Assembly: GCA_951799425.1 (NCBI GenBank)
Contig: OX637394.1
Span: 34,694,001 to 34,758,000, forward strand
Source of the DNA: Ilex aquifolium
Taxonomy: Eukaryota > Streptophyta > Magnoliopsida > Aquifoliales > Aquifoliaceae
Reading direction: 5' to 3'
Length of the DNA stretch: 64,000 nt
Shown here: positions 45,395-55,785 of the stretch, one piece after another
Position numbering within the stretch: the stretch's first letter is position 1
Layout: each line of letters starts with the position of its first letter
Program-made: the position numbers and the translations under genes
Notes under the pieces: generated by a model
Seen by the model: the letters and a program-made list of their open reading frames with translations, nothing else
What the model was told of the DNA's origin: nothing
The model's database searches: none

Positions 45395-47314
45395 TGACTT
45401 GATCCGAAATGTGTACACCCAAGTGCAGGCGGTCAAGCTGTAGTAATAATCCGGTTTGAGTCCAGAGTCGAATCCACAGGGAACTCTTCTTGGTGTTTTA
45501 GGGTAAGCAGTGGTAGAGACCTATTGATTGTAACCCTTGAGATTTGAAGTTGTGTGAGGTTTGAGATTTCCTGGATAGAATATAAGATTCTTTCCAAGAG
45601 ATTTTTCTAAACAAAATATGAGATAAGCTCTATTGTAAAAGAGTCACTCTTTAATTCAAGGATCTGGACATGTAGTTAGTTATCCAGTTTGTTACATTTG
45701 TGCTTGATAACTCAATTAACCCCTGTGTCAACAGCAGGTTAATCGGAAGATAAAGGTGGATTAAGAGAATTAAGAACATGATTCCGATGTCTTTCTAGAA
45801 GTTTACAAGAATTGTCTGTGCTGAGACTTAACCCGTCTACAAACAAGCAAGTGTTTCTACAAGACATCCAATCATGACCGTATGTTCCGTTTCCATTCTT
45901 TAATTAAAGCACAATAATGGTGAAGATTGAAGGGTAGTCATGAAGATCTAGTCGGGGTACTTGCCTTGAACCAATGAGTCTTTCTATACAAGAGTTATCT
46001 ATGTTATAGAAAGAACTCCTGGTTATACAAAGTACCTTAGCTTTCCTAGATGCAATCAATCATTCAATAAGCATGGGGAATATAAAGCATTAATCATAAT
46101 CAAAATTGCACAAATATAACGTCCGGATAATTTATACATGCCCTTCTCCTCTTACTAAAGAATGAATGAGAAACTACTCACTCTTCATGGCTTTGGTAAA
46201 GCTAGAAAAGTGAGTGATGCTCATTCCTCCAAGTAGAGGGATCACAAAGCAAAGCACACTAAACAGGGAGCCGATCTTCGACAAAGAATGAGTGAATCAC
46301 GTTCCACCCTTCACGGCTTTGGCGAAGCTCTAGAAAAGTGGAAGATTTTCACTCCTCTAATAGAAGAAAGAAGCTCAAGCAATGGAAGTGAATGATACAC
46401 AAATTAAAAGTAGAAGAAAGATAGTTACTTTTGGAGGGTGATCCACAACCAAAGGTAAGCTATCTCCTTCTATGTATGTAAGTGAAAACATAAGCATAAA
46501 ACTATTTTTATAACAAGCTAAGAGATGTTGGACTAAAGCCAAACTAATCTCTAAAACAACTACTTCATACAAGGAAATGTAAGCTAATTCTACAATATGA
46601 GTGGGAGTCTAAGCCTCCATCAACCTCTCTACTTGGTCCCCCTGAGCTCTCTAACAATGGGAGTATTTATAGGCAAGAGGAGGAGACAAGAGGGGGTGAA
46701 GGAATAGTGTATGCCGCCCAAGTCCAAGTGAAAAACCAACAACTCTGCAACCAGTCTGTGGAGAACATTCGAACGTGAGTTGGCGTTCGAACGTTGTCTT
46801 TGTTTCTGCTTTATGGGCGTTTGAACGTTGTCTGGCATTCGAACGTTTCTTCTGTCTTTGCTGTATGGGAGTTCGAACACCAGATGTGGTCTGACCTTCT
46901 CACTCAAGTGGCCTGTGGTCGTCTGTGAAGTTCATTTCCACACTATATGCAGTAGTCTGGTCTTAAATCAACTCAAGTGGACGTTCGAACGTTAGATGGC
47001 ATTCGAACGTGATACTCAAGTGCCTCAGAGCCTCAAAGTCTTCCTTCTTGGCTGCAACACGCCTTCTCTCAGTAGTCAGGTCTGCTCACAGTTCAAGTGG
47101 ACGTTCGAACGTGAGTTGGCGTTCGAACATTCTTAGTGTGCTCCAAGCTTCTCCAATTTTGTTCCCTAATGTGCTGGTGTTACACTCAAGTGTCATACTT
47201 ATTGTTCTTTGAGTCCTTGTTCACTTTAAGACCTGAAATGACATCACTTAAACTCCATCAAAGTACAGTTAGTCTTAAAAAGGCATAGTAAAATGCTAAT
47301 TTTAAGTACTAATC
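45395..47314 (-). repeat. Ath-4 3' LTR
   Basis: 1920 bp, TGACTTGATCCG to AAGTACTAATCA, followed by the reverse polypurine tract CCCCCCAACC. Differs from the 5' LTR by many substitutions and indels. No gene. Confidence 0.85.
46664..47127 (-). promoter_or_regulatory. Ath-4 3' LTR promoter: TATA and TTCGAA dyads
   Basis: TATA (minus) at 46664-46672; eight TTCGAA dyads upstream at 46768-47127, most inside ACGTTCGAACGT or GCATTCGAACGT. The 5' LTR has TATA at 56988-56996 and dyads at about 57109-57450, some decayed (acgttcaaacgt, cgtttaaacg). Confidence 0.75.
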
Positions 47315-49170
47315 ACCCCCCAACCTAAATATTGCTAGTCTCTAGTAATACAATAATTGAAAATCTACTCCTAATGCCATTTTTGTAGGTCATCCGGTTG
47401 CATTTAGCTTATGCAACAAGCCGTTGAACTCCTAGGTTTACCCTAGTGGATGAGTGTTGTCTCGTGAAGGTTTCCAGTGAAGCTACCCACAAACTTCAGT
47501 CGAACAGATATGTATGTGAGATTGCTGGTTAAAGTAAATTAGCATCATGGTCGTTGGGACACCCAACTCTCAATTTCGAATTTTATTCCGCTTGTCCCTC
47601 TTTCGTAGATATTGATTCTATGCAAAAATTAGCATCTGCTACATTGGTATTTGGAATTCCCTGTGTAGTAGGAATGATCATTCTGGCAACAAGAATTGTT
47701 ATATAACAAACACTCCATTTTACCACCTTCCATGGATAGCTTCGATTTCACAAACCTCTCGTAGAATGCTCTCATCAAAAGTTCGCTCTGATTACAGTGA
47801 CTTGTCTCTCACGGGGCATGTGATCAGAAGATGGCCAGTCGAAAAAATCACATGAACAATTTTAGTAAGGGAGTGAAGTTCAAGAAAACAAACTAATCAT
47901 GTTTGGCATAATCTCATGGGAGAATTTTGATGCAATTTAAAGAAATACCATTCACCATACCCACTTTTGGTTGACGACACATGCATGCAACAGACTTGAG
48001 ATCAATTAGGGTTTTTCATAGGTTGTAATGTGGCCAGAGGTCAGTGGCTAACGAAATGACGTCAATAGTATTCAAAAGTTATCCTCTGTAGTGTAGCACA
48101 CCTCTTTCTAGCTTTTCGACATTTTGCCCAGAAATGATATTTCTTTCTTTCATTTTTCTCATTTTTCACTTTATTGGCAATTTCCTGCCTTTTTGCTTCT
48201 TTTTTGTCTTAATTGTTCCCATCGATTTTTCTTGTCATTGAATAGTAGCCTTCATAACTTTTTCCCTTTTCCTTGTATTTCTGTATCATCTTGATTTATA
48301 AGAGGGTGTAAGAAAATTAGATAGCACAGGTATGTCAAGTATATTCTCTTGTGGCTTGGTAATCATACGGGTTTATCGAAGAAGAGATCATACATTGATG
48401 GCTCAAGCATGGCTAACTAGGGATATAATTTTGTAAAAGAAAAGGCTAAGGCTCAAAATTAAATCAAAGATGGCCTAAGATCATTTCTCGAGCATGTGCA
48501 CATGAATGTGTCGTATTCGAAGGTTCCCTGTGGGATATGTCAATAGATCACTTTTAAATTGCGTCAATCAAAGCAAGGTTAATGAGATTATTCAAAAATT
48601 GAAAGTGAAAGACCTTACTTGAGTAAACGTTAATTGTCTCTCAAAAGTAAAGCAAAGCTCAAAACTTACCATGGTATTCTTTGTCATCTCCACTAGTTAT
48701 GTCAGGTTTCTCGTGGAATGTTGGTTATATATCAGTTCCTTTTTCGAGCTTGGTCATCTTGTACCTTAGGAATATCAAATACCAATATACATTTGACAAT
48801 TTAAGCATAGAGAGAATACCAGTTTTCCAAGAAATGTGGTTTGAAGTCTCGGTTGATAAGTTGAGGTGTCAAACCCATCATGTGCTTAGTCACTTTAACA
48901 AACATTCTTAGCATCCACATTCGTTCCATCATATATCAACATTAAGCTAAATCTACCTATGCATTTAAAACAAGTAAAAGTGATAAATTGAACCATTCAT
49001 TTCATAGAATATGATTTGTTCACATCAAAGATCAATGATCCAATTCATCCAAAAAAAAGGTAACCAATCACACAAAAACATACAATATCCTTAACAACTA
49101 CCAAAGAAGAAACTCATAAAAAGAAGCAATAAACACACAAAAAACATAATCAAGAACATGAATCCCTCTC
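47315..49170 (-). other. Ath-4 3' noncoding region
   Basis: No gene. Polypurine tract at the LTR edge, conserved block 47412-47498 and a further stretch shared with Ath-3 (about 48024-48500). The empty counterpart of the Tekay insertion site in Ath-3 is near 48023. Confidence 0.7.
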
Positions 49171-50277
49171 TCAATCTCCTCCATCTCTACCAAATCCACC
49201 AGGTCCACCATGTCCACCCCTCAGAAGTCCAAGGATCTCATCCTGCTTAGCTTTAATGCTAAGCATGATGTCTCGTAAAGAGAATCGGGTGCTGGTGCTA
49301 GGTCCTGCCTCCTGTGGCTGCTCCTGGCCCCTCTCAGTCTCTAGCTCTCTCTCCTCTTCCGCATCAAGCTCTTCCTGCACCTCGTCAATTCCATGGGTAG
49401 GGGGCATCTCCTGTCTAGCTGCCGAGGTGCCACTGTGACCTTGGCTCCTCCGGAAGGAAGCCTTGTTCAGTCGCCCCATTGGCTTTTGGATCTCCATTTC
49501 TGGCCTCACCCTAATCCCATGATCTTTGCATAGCTCAGTTACTAGGGTGCCAAACGAAAGTGAATTTCACTTCACATCACACCCTTTCTTTATTTCTGTT
49601 AAAACTAGAGAGGGGAGGTCGATGCTTTGGCCTTTCCCAATTGCATACAATAGTCGGGCCATGTCAGGGAGGATTTCATTTTTTTGTCCTATCGGGGTGA
49701 AGTTCGAGACCGCAATTAGGTTCAACATCTTATATTTATCAGTCAACTCTCCTTGTCTAAAGAATTTCTTCTCACCCCAAGAAAAAGTAGCCACCCCGGT
49801 CAATTCGGCCCCCACCACATCCATGTCTACTTTCTTCCTCGGGGGATAGGTGGGCCTTGACACTCGAGGCACTTCTTGCCTCAATTCCCGAATGTAATCC
49901 TCATCTACCTCCACATGGACTCCCCTTACGTATGTTCGAATTGCCCCGTCAATGATCTCGGCGTTGGAGTAAAATTCCCGCACCAAGTCAACCACGACCT
50001 CCCCGCCGTTCCTCAAATAAAACAACCACCCCCTCCTCTCCATATCCACAAAGATCCCCAACTCTGCAAAGTCAGCCAAGATCACATCCCGTTCACAAAC
50101 TATGGCTTTGTTTTGGTAGAAGTTTTCATACCTGTCAGCTTTTAAAGCCATAGGGAATCGGGTTTTGTCATACCTCCTCACAATGGGTCTTCATTCTCTT
50201 TCTTTTATGACTTCTTCCACCATGTTGGGTTCCTGAGTTGGTGGAGTACGCCTGGCAGGTAGCTTGACCCTTGGCAT
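49171..50277 (-). pseudogene. Ath-4 env-position ORF, nearly open
   Basis: One frame of 369 codons from ATG 50277 (MPRVKLPARRTPPTQEPN) to the stop at 49171, broken only by two in-frame TGA codons, near 50192 and at 49567-49569. Landmarks: 'YENFYQNKAIVCERD', 'RRGWLFYLRNGGEVVVDLV', 'REFYSNAEI', 'YVRGVHVEVDEDYI', 'GELTDKYKMLNLIAVS', 'KGQSIDLPSLVLTEI', 'VTELCKDHGI', then a Glu-rich segment and a Gly-rich end (GGHGGPGGFGRDGGD). This is the putative plant transposon protein family. No transmembrane segment is visible in this frame, so an envelope role is not supported by the sequence. Promoter-like module upstream at 50491-50814. Confidence 0.8.
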
Positions 50278-50490
50278 AGTGTTTTTAGTTTTGAGTTTGT
50301 GAGGGTGTTGAAAGTTTTGATTTCTTGGTGAAAATGGAGATTCTTGATGTGGGAATGGTCTTGGGAGGGTCGATTTGAGGTAAAACTAGGGAATGCGGAG
50401 TGTTTTGAGGGCTGGGTAACGAAGGGACAGCCTAGGGTTTGGGGGGTTTTGAAGGGTTTTGGGGTTTTTGAAATGGGGAAGACGATCCAG

Positions 50491-50814
50491 GCTTTTATAG
50501 TCTGAGAAGTGAAGTTCGAACGTGGGTAACGTTCGAACGTGTCTAGAAAGATTTTAAACAGATCGTTCGAACGTGGATGTCGTTCGAACGTGGTGAGCTC
50601 CCAGTACTTTTGAGTTCTGTCAAAGACCAAAGTACTGTAAGTTCTCTTCGTTCGAACGGTCTATTGGCGTTCGAACGTTAATCTCGTTCGAACGTTCTAT
50701 TGGCGTTCGAACGAGCTGAGCTCCCAGTACTTTTGAGTTTCATCAGGAGCTTCATCAGAGGTTGAGTATTGCAAGCAGTTGATGTTCGAACGTTACTTAA
50801 CGTTCGAACGTTCA
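50491..50814 (-). promoter_or_regulatory. LTR-type promoter module upstream of Ath-4 env-position ORF
   Basis: TATA on the minus strand at 50491-50500 (CTATAAAAGC), about 215 bp before the ORF start, with ten TTCGAA dyads upstream between 50515 and 50808, most as CGTTCGAACG. TTCGAA is expected about once in 4 kb by chance. The same dyad type occupies this element's LTR U3. Confidence 0.7.
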
Positions 50815-51070
50815 AAAACAAAAATAATTTCTGCACTACACTATACACAATCAGAGAGGGCTAAACACACAAGTTTAAACCAAAAACCTATGGCGTCTCA
50901 GGATAAGTCCCTACCCACGCTTCAGGTTGGTATTCTGGGACATTCCTTACTCGGCCCATATTTTCATTTCAGTCAAAAAAGTTTGTACAAGAATATTTTT
51001 ACACTTTTTACAAAAATTCTGACCTTTGGCTTTCATCCCAACAAAAGTACAATTTCCCACAAAAAATAAT

Positions 51071-51480
51071 CTAATCCGAGTCTCCCTCTGTGTCTGTGTA
51101 GTTTGGACAACCAGTGACTCTCCCAATTTCCTCTCTCACAAACCGGTTAAGCAAAGTACCGGAATAGCACGGCATATCAGGGTAATCCTTACTCAGCCCA
51201 TTCACTATCCAGTCTAATCGATCGAGTGCGCGACCAAAAATTGGTTCAGAACACTGGTTATATCTTTTCTCGTGAAAGACTCTGCCACACTGTTTACAAG
51301 CACCAAGTCTTTTGGCACGACGACGTTTAGTAAAGGTCCTTCTGCCACAGAGGGGTTTCGCTGTTTTTCTTGGATTTTGGCCTTCCTTACCAGTCTTGCT
51401 TTTCTCATGATCACAGTATGCACATCAGATGGAAAAGTGCGTAGAACTTCTAGACTAAACCAAAAAAGTTTAACATCCAT
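51071..51480 (-). pseudogene. Small Cys/Arg-rich ORF between pol and env-position ORF, Ath-4
   Basis: Begins at ATG 51480 (MDVKLFWFSLEVLRTFPSDV) and the homologous sense ends at TAG 51071-51073. Compared with Ath-3 it lacks one base near 51365, after which the Cys-rich part reads in another frame: LCGR, KRRRAKRLGACKQCGR, a His and another Cys, then EPIFGRALD and an acidic end. The pattern Cys...Cys-X2-Cys...His...Cys could bind zinc, and the Arg/Lys run could bind nucleic acid or act in nuclear import; both are guesses. The 3' part of this ORF also seems to have a degraded duplicate near 50885-50965. Confidence 0.6.
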
Positions 51481-51498
51481 GTTTTCTAAGCTTTAAGA

Positions 51499-51540
51499 CT
51501 CACTATCTGGTTCTTTAACGTCTGTCAGTCACAAAGACGA
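51499..51540 (-). other. Conserved noncoding block upstream of the small ORF, Ath-4
   Basis: GGTTCTTTAACGTCTGTCAG plus TCACAAAGACGA, 18 bp upstream of the small ORF start. Counterpart at 39368-39410. Confidence 0.6.
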
Positions 51541-51840
51541 TTGGAGCTGACTCACAGACATAATCATCAATTTATACAAGGCAAAGTATAAAATATGATC
51601 AGAACAACAACAACAACAACAACAAAAACAACAACAAAAATTTTAAAAATTTACGGGCACATGGTGGCAAATATGAACTGTAGTTCTCACCCCCCAACCT
51701 AAACATAACATTGTCCCCAATGTTTCGAATTTACCAGTTTACGGATCTTGGAGATGAGGTTGAATGGTAGAGATATGTTCATCTGCCGAAACTTACAAAT
51801 AAGAATACACAAATTACTCATCTTTTCGCAGATTTGGGTT
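51541..51840 (-). other. Ath-4 noncoding stretch with (AAC)n
   Basis: No gene. Contains a CAA/AAC-rich simple repeat at 51603-51638 and 'CACCCCCCAACCTAAACATAACATTGTCCCC', which resembles the polypurine-tract region next to the LTR and could be an internal polypurine tract. Confidence 0.5.
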
Positions 51841-52671
51841 TCAGGTAGGCTGAAAATTCTTGTGTGTAAGTGCGAACAAAAGAAGAACACCCATGAGCAA
51901 ATATAAGATTAAAATAGCATCACACATTAATTCAAACGGCAAAATCCAGTCAGGGGGTTGCATGATTGGAGCAGAAATTAACATAGCTTTAAGCTTGTCA
52001 AAAGCTTTCTGATATGCTTCACTCCACATAAAAATTATGTCTGACTTAGGAGATGACACATGGGTTTAGCTATGGTACTAAAGTCTTTTATGAGTCTCCT
52101 ATAAAACCCTGCATGTCCTAGGAATGATTGGACATCCTTTACAGTCTTGGGAGCAGGCAAGTTTCCAATCAGATCTATTTTTACCTTGTCAACTTTCATG
52201 CCTTCAGACGACACAATGTGACCCAGGACAATGCCTTGTGTTACCATGAAATGGTATTTCTCCCAATTGAGTACCAGATTGGCTTCCTTACATCTTATCA
52301 ATACCTTCTCTAGGTTGGCCAGACATAAATCAAACGAGTCACCATATACAGAGAAGACATCCATAAACACTTCCAAAAATTTCTCAACCATGTCACTGAA
52401 CAAGCTCAGCATGCATCTTTGGAATGTTACGGGAGTGTTACAAAGTCCAAATGGCATTCTTTTGAATGCAAAGGTGCCAGAGGGGCACGTGAATGTGGTT
52501 TTTTTCCTGGTCATCTAGTGCTATCTCGATTTGATTGTATCCATAATACCCATCCAGGAAACAATAGAATGAATGTCCTGTAATTCTCTCTAGGACCTAA
52601 TCAAGGAAGGGAAGAGGGAAATGGTCTTTCCTAGTCACCAAATTGAGCTTTCGATAGTCTATGCACATTCG
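51841..52671 (-). pseudogene. Ath-4 RT, second half; RNase H and integrase deleted
   Basis: RT motifs 'FLDGYYGYNQIEIALDDQEK' (frame break in the A-run after it), 'GTFAFKRMPFGLCNTPVTFQ', and FMDVFSVYG at the active site, where Ath-3 has FMDD, so the second catalytic Asp is Val. The thumb 'SFLGHAGFYRRLIKDFS' follows. RNase H starts ('PFELMCDA') and is lost within a few codons at about 51910; no integrase is found before 51480. Non-functional. Confidence 0.85.
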
Positions 52672-54264
52672 TCATCTTGTAACGACTCGAGTTGATACTA
52701 GTTCATTGGCATCATTTTTTACCACTGTGACTCCAGACTTCTTGAGCACAACTTGGGTTGGACTAACCCACTTGCTATCAGAGATGACGAAGATTATCCC
52801 TCCATATAATAGCTTAAGCACCTCAGTTCTCACAACTTCCTTCATGTGAGGGTTCAGTCGTCGCTGCATTTGACGAGAGGGTTTTGAATCATCTTCAAGG
52901 TATATAGCATGATTGCAGATTAACGAGCTTATACCATTCAAGTCAACGATGGTCCACCCAATGGTGCTTTTATGGAGTTTGAGAACTTCAATCAGCTTAA
53001 ACTCTTGCAAGTCCATAAGCTTAGATGAAATTACCACTAGGTATGACTTGTCCTCTCCCAAGAATGCATATTTGAGGTCAGATGGGAGTGGCTTTAGCTC
53101 AGGCTTTGGTGGCTTGATTTTTGATGAGAGTGGATTTGTACCACTTGATGAAAGTTCCTCAAATTTGGGTGCCCATGTCTCAATAGCATGAGTAGGGCAA
53201 CTTTGTGGATTTTTATCATCATCTATTGTCTCAGATGTGACAGACTCCAACAGAGAAGTTTCAATAGGGTTCTCACAAAATGTGTTATCCAGATATTCCT
53301 GAATCAGAGACTCAATGAAATTTATTTCTCTCACTTCCATGTCTTCTCCTGGGTGCTTAGCAATATTAAAAATATTCAACTCGAGAGTCATATTCCCAAA
53401 AGTTAATTTCATGACTCCATTCCTGCAATTGATTAGTGCATTCGAAGTTACAAGGAAGGGTCGACCAAGAATAACAGGAATTTGGTTCTCCGAATGTATT
53501 GTTGGCTGAGTGTCTAGAACAATGAAGTCAACAGGGAAGACAAAGTTGTCCACTTGGACAAGTACATCTTCAAAAATGCCCCTAGGAATTTTGACAGATA
53601 TGTCTGACAACTGGAGTGTGACACAAGTGGGTTTGAGCTCATCCAACCCCAACTACTAGTAGACAGAGAATGGGGGCAAATTGACACTTGCCCCAAGATC
53701 GAGCAAAGCTTGGTCTATTCTAAAGTTTCCAATGACACAGGACACGGTTGGACACCTAGGGTCTTTGTATTTTGGAGGGGTTTTATGTTGAAGCAATGCA
53801 CTGGCTTGTTCCGTCAAGAAAGCTCTTTTTTGGAAATTTTGGCTTCTCTTGATTGTGCACAAGTCTTTCAGAAAATTGGCATAAGAAAGAACTTGTTTGA
53901 TTGCATCTAGAAGTGGGATATTGATCTTTACTTGCTTAAAAAGCTCGTAAATTTCTGGCTGGTTATTCAACTTATGTACAACCTTGAGTCTTTGGGGAAA
54001 AGGAGCAGAAATAGGGCATGAAGGTTCTTTTTCCTTTGATGATTCTGGGTCCTGTTCAATCACATGCTCAGGCTCAACTAGTTCAGGCTCAACTGGTTCA
54101 GTGCATGGAATTGACTCAGGTCTTGGCCTTGGAATCAACATGTTTCTGATTGTTTTGTCAATCACCTTGCCACTTCTCAGTGTAGTAATGACTTGAGCTT
54201 GGTCTTGTGGGGTTTCCATGATTGAAGGATTTCCCACATGAAATTGGCCTTGTGGAGGTTTTGG
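52672..54264 (-). pseudogene. Ath-4 gag tail, protease and RT start
   Basis: Same frame as gag upstream. 'VITTLRSGKVIDKTI', 'KQVKINIPLLDAIKQV', protease DLGASVNLPPFSVY with the catalytic Asp at about 53690, then two adjacent TAG stops (53653-53658) where Ath-3 reads TQ, then 'VPVDFIVLDTQP'-type sequence, 'LGRPFLVTSNALINCRNG', 'LKPLPSDLKYAFLGEDKS', 'QMQRRLNPHMKEVVRTEVLK' and 'ISDSKWVSPTQVV'. Ends at a stop at 52672. Confidence 0.85.
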
Positions 54265-55668
54265 TTAGGCAGGAAACTTGCCCTTCTCGTGTGTGCTTAT
54301 GGATTGGATCAATTTTTGGATGTGACTTTTGATATCCTCGAAAGACTGGGTGGTTTGTGCTTTGAAATCGGTGAAAGCCTGCGTGGAATGGGTGTTGTAG
54401 TTCATTTGAGTTTGCATGAACTGGTTCAGTGTCTCCTCAAGGCTCCTCTTGTGCGGTGGTTGGTATGGTTGATATGCGGGAGGTCCTTGAGGTGGTGGTT
54501 GTGAATTTTGTGGATTCATGGGAGTTGGTTGTTTGTTCCTCCAATTGAAGTTTGGGTGATTCCGCCACCCTAGATTGTATGTTTCAGAATATGGGTTGGA
54601 GTAAGGCTTGTTGAAGTTGGAAATTGAATTTGTTTGTTCCAACAAGACCTCCTTGAATGTTGGAATGGTAGGACACTCCCCAGTAGGGTGTCCTGTTAGT
54701 GCACAAATCTCACACACTTGCTCTATGGGAGGGCCAACATCAATATGATGCACCTTTTTCATCTCTAAAGCTCCAAGCTTTCGAGATAGGGTGGACATTT
54801 TTGCTCTTAGGTCATCATCCTCTTTCAAGACATACTTACCCCCTTGGGAAGTAGATGGTTTGGCTTCAATAGTGGTAGGAGAGGCTGAGTCCCACATTTG
54901 AGAACTATCAGATATGATGTCAAAAAAATTGAATGCCTCCTCTAGACTTTTTCCCATAAATTCTTCTTGAGCCATCATTTCGAGAAACTGACGTAGTCTA
55001 GTGGGTAAGGAGTCATAGAAAAAACCTACCAAAGTCCAATTCTCAAAAGCATGGTGTGGGCAAGATTGGAGTAGATCTTTGAATCTCTCCCAACTTTGGT
55101 AAAAGGTTTCTCCTTTTTTGACCGAAAAATTCATGATTTGTCTTTTGAGTGCATTAGTGCGGTGTAGAGGAAAAAACTTTCTAAAAAATTCATTCTTTAA
55201 TGCCTGCCAGTCAGGTATTGAAAGAGCTTTTAAATAATTTAGCAATTGTTTAGCTTTGTCCTTTACAGAGAAAGGAAAAAGCTTCATCTTGGCCTGTTCA
55301 GAATTGTCTTGAAATGTTTCACATACTTCCTCAAAATCTTTTATGTGCAGATACGGATTTTCATATTCGAGTCCATGAAATTGAGGTAGTAGTTGCACTG
55401 TCCCCGCCTTTACGTTAAAGAGGGGTGCATTTGCAGGAAAGATAAAACAAGAGGGGACATTGTTTCTTGTGGGATGTAAGTAATCCCGCAAAGTTCTAAT
55501 GTTAGGCACTTCCCCCTCTCTCACAGGGACTTCTCCTTGTCTCTCATTATTTGCCATATTATTTTCACAAGAGTCTGCTACTGATCTAGATGAAGATGGT
55601 TCAGGCTGATTCACAGACCCAAAAGTTTCTGCCGGTAAATTTTGATAGTGAGGAGCGTCCTCAGACAT
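54265..55668 (-). CDS. Ath-4 gag
   Basis: 467 residues from ATG 55668. Retrotransposon gag domain with 'QLLPQFHGLEYENPYLHIKD', 'LFPFSVKDKAKQLLNYL', 'FFRKFFPLHRTNALKRQI' and 'SWERFKDLLQSCPHH' (about residues 95-215), a nucleocapsid CCHC knuckle CEICALTGHPTGEC around residues 318-331, then a Pro/Gln-rich tail. It would form the particle shell and package RNA in the cytoplasm. The frame ends with a single TAA at 54265-54267 inside a KFPA..PKPPQ context and the same frame continues as protease, so in the ancestor gag and pol were probably one frame. Open, but the rest of the element is dead. Confidence 0.9.
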   Translation of the reverse strand: MSEDAPHYQNLPAETFGSVNQPEPSSSRSVADSCENNMANNERQGEVPVREGEVPNIRTLRDYLHPTRNNVPSCFIFPANAPLFNVKAGTVQLLPQFHGLEYENPYLHIKDFEEVCETFQDNSEQAKMKLFPFSVKDKAKQLLNYLKALSIPDWQALKNEFFRKFFPLHRTNALKRQIMNFSVKKGETFYQSWERFKDLLQSCPHHAFENWTLVGFFYDSLPTRLRQFLEMMAQEEFMGKSLEEAFNFFDIISDSSQMWDSASPTTIEAKPSTSQGGKYVLKEDDDLRAKMSTLSRKLGALEMKKVHHIDVGPPIEQVCEICALTGHPTGECPTIPTFKEVLLEQTNSISNFNKPYSNPYSETYNLGWRNHPNFNWRNKQPTPMNPQNSQPPPQGPPAYQPYQPPHKRSLEETLNQFMQTQMNYNTHSTQAFTDFKAQTTQSFEDIKSHIQKLIQSISTHEKGKFPA

Positions 55669-55759
55669 AAAAAAAATAAAATTAAATTATCCACACTAAA
55701 TCAAAAAATATATACAAAAAGGAAGGTCCTTTTACCTTTTACCTTAAAACACCTTTTAT

Positions 55760-55779
55760 GGCTCCCCATAACGGCGCCA
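55760..55779 (-). promoter_or_regulatory. Ath-4 primer binding site
   Basis: Minus strand TGGCGCCGTTATGGGGAGCC a few bases after the 5' LTR; the TGGCGCCGTT type is usual for Athila/Tat elements. Confidence 0.8.
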
Positions 55780-55785
55780 AAAACT

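Noticed and set aside
51603..51638. (AAC)n simple repeat, and (TG)9 at 60043-60060, as functional sites
   Set aside because: Ordinary microsatellites; nothing ties them to a function.
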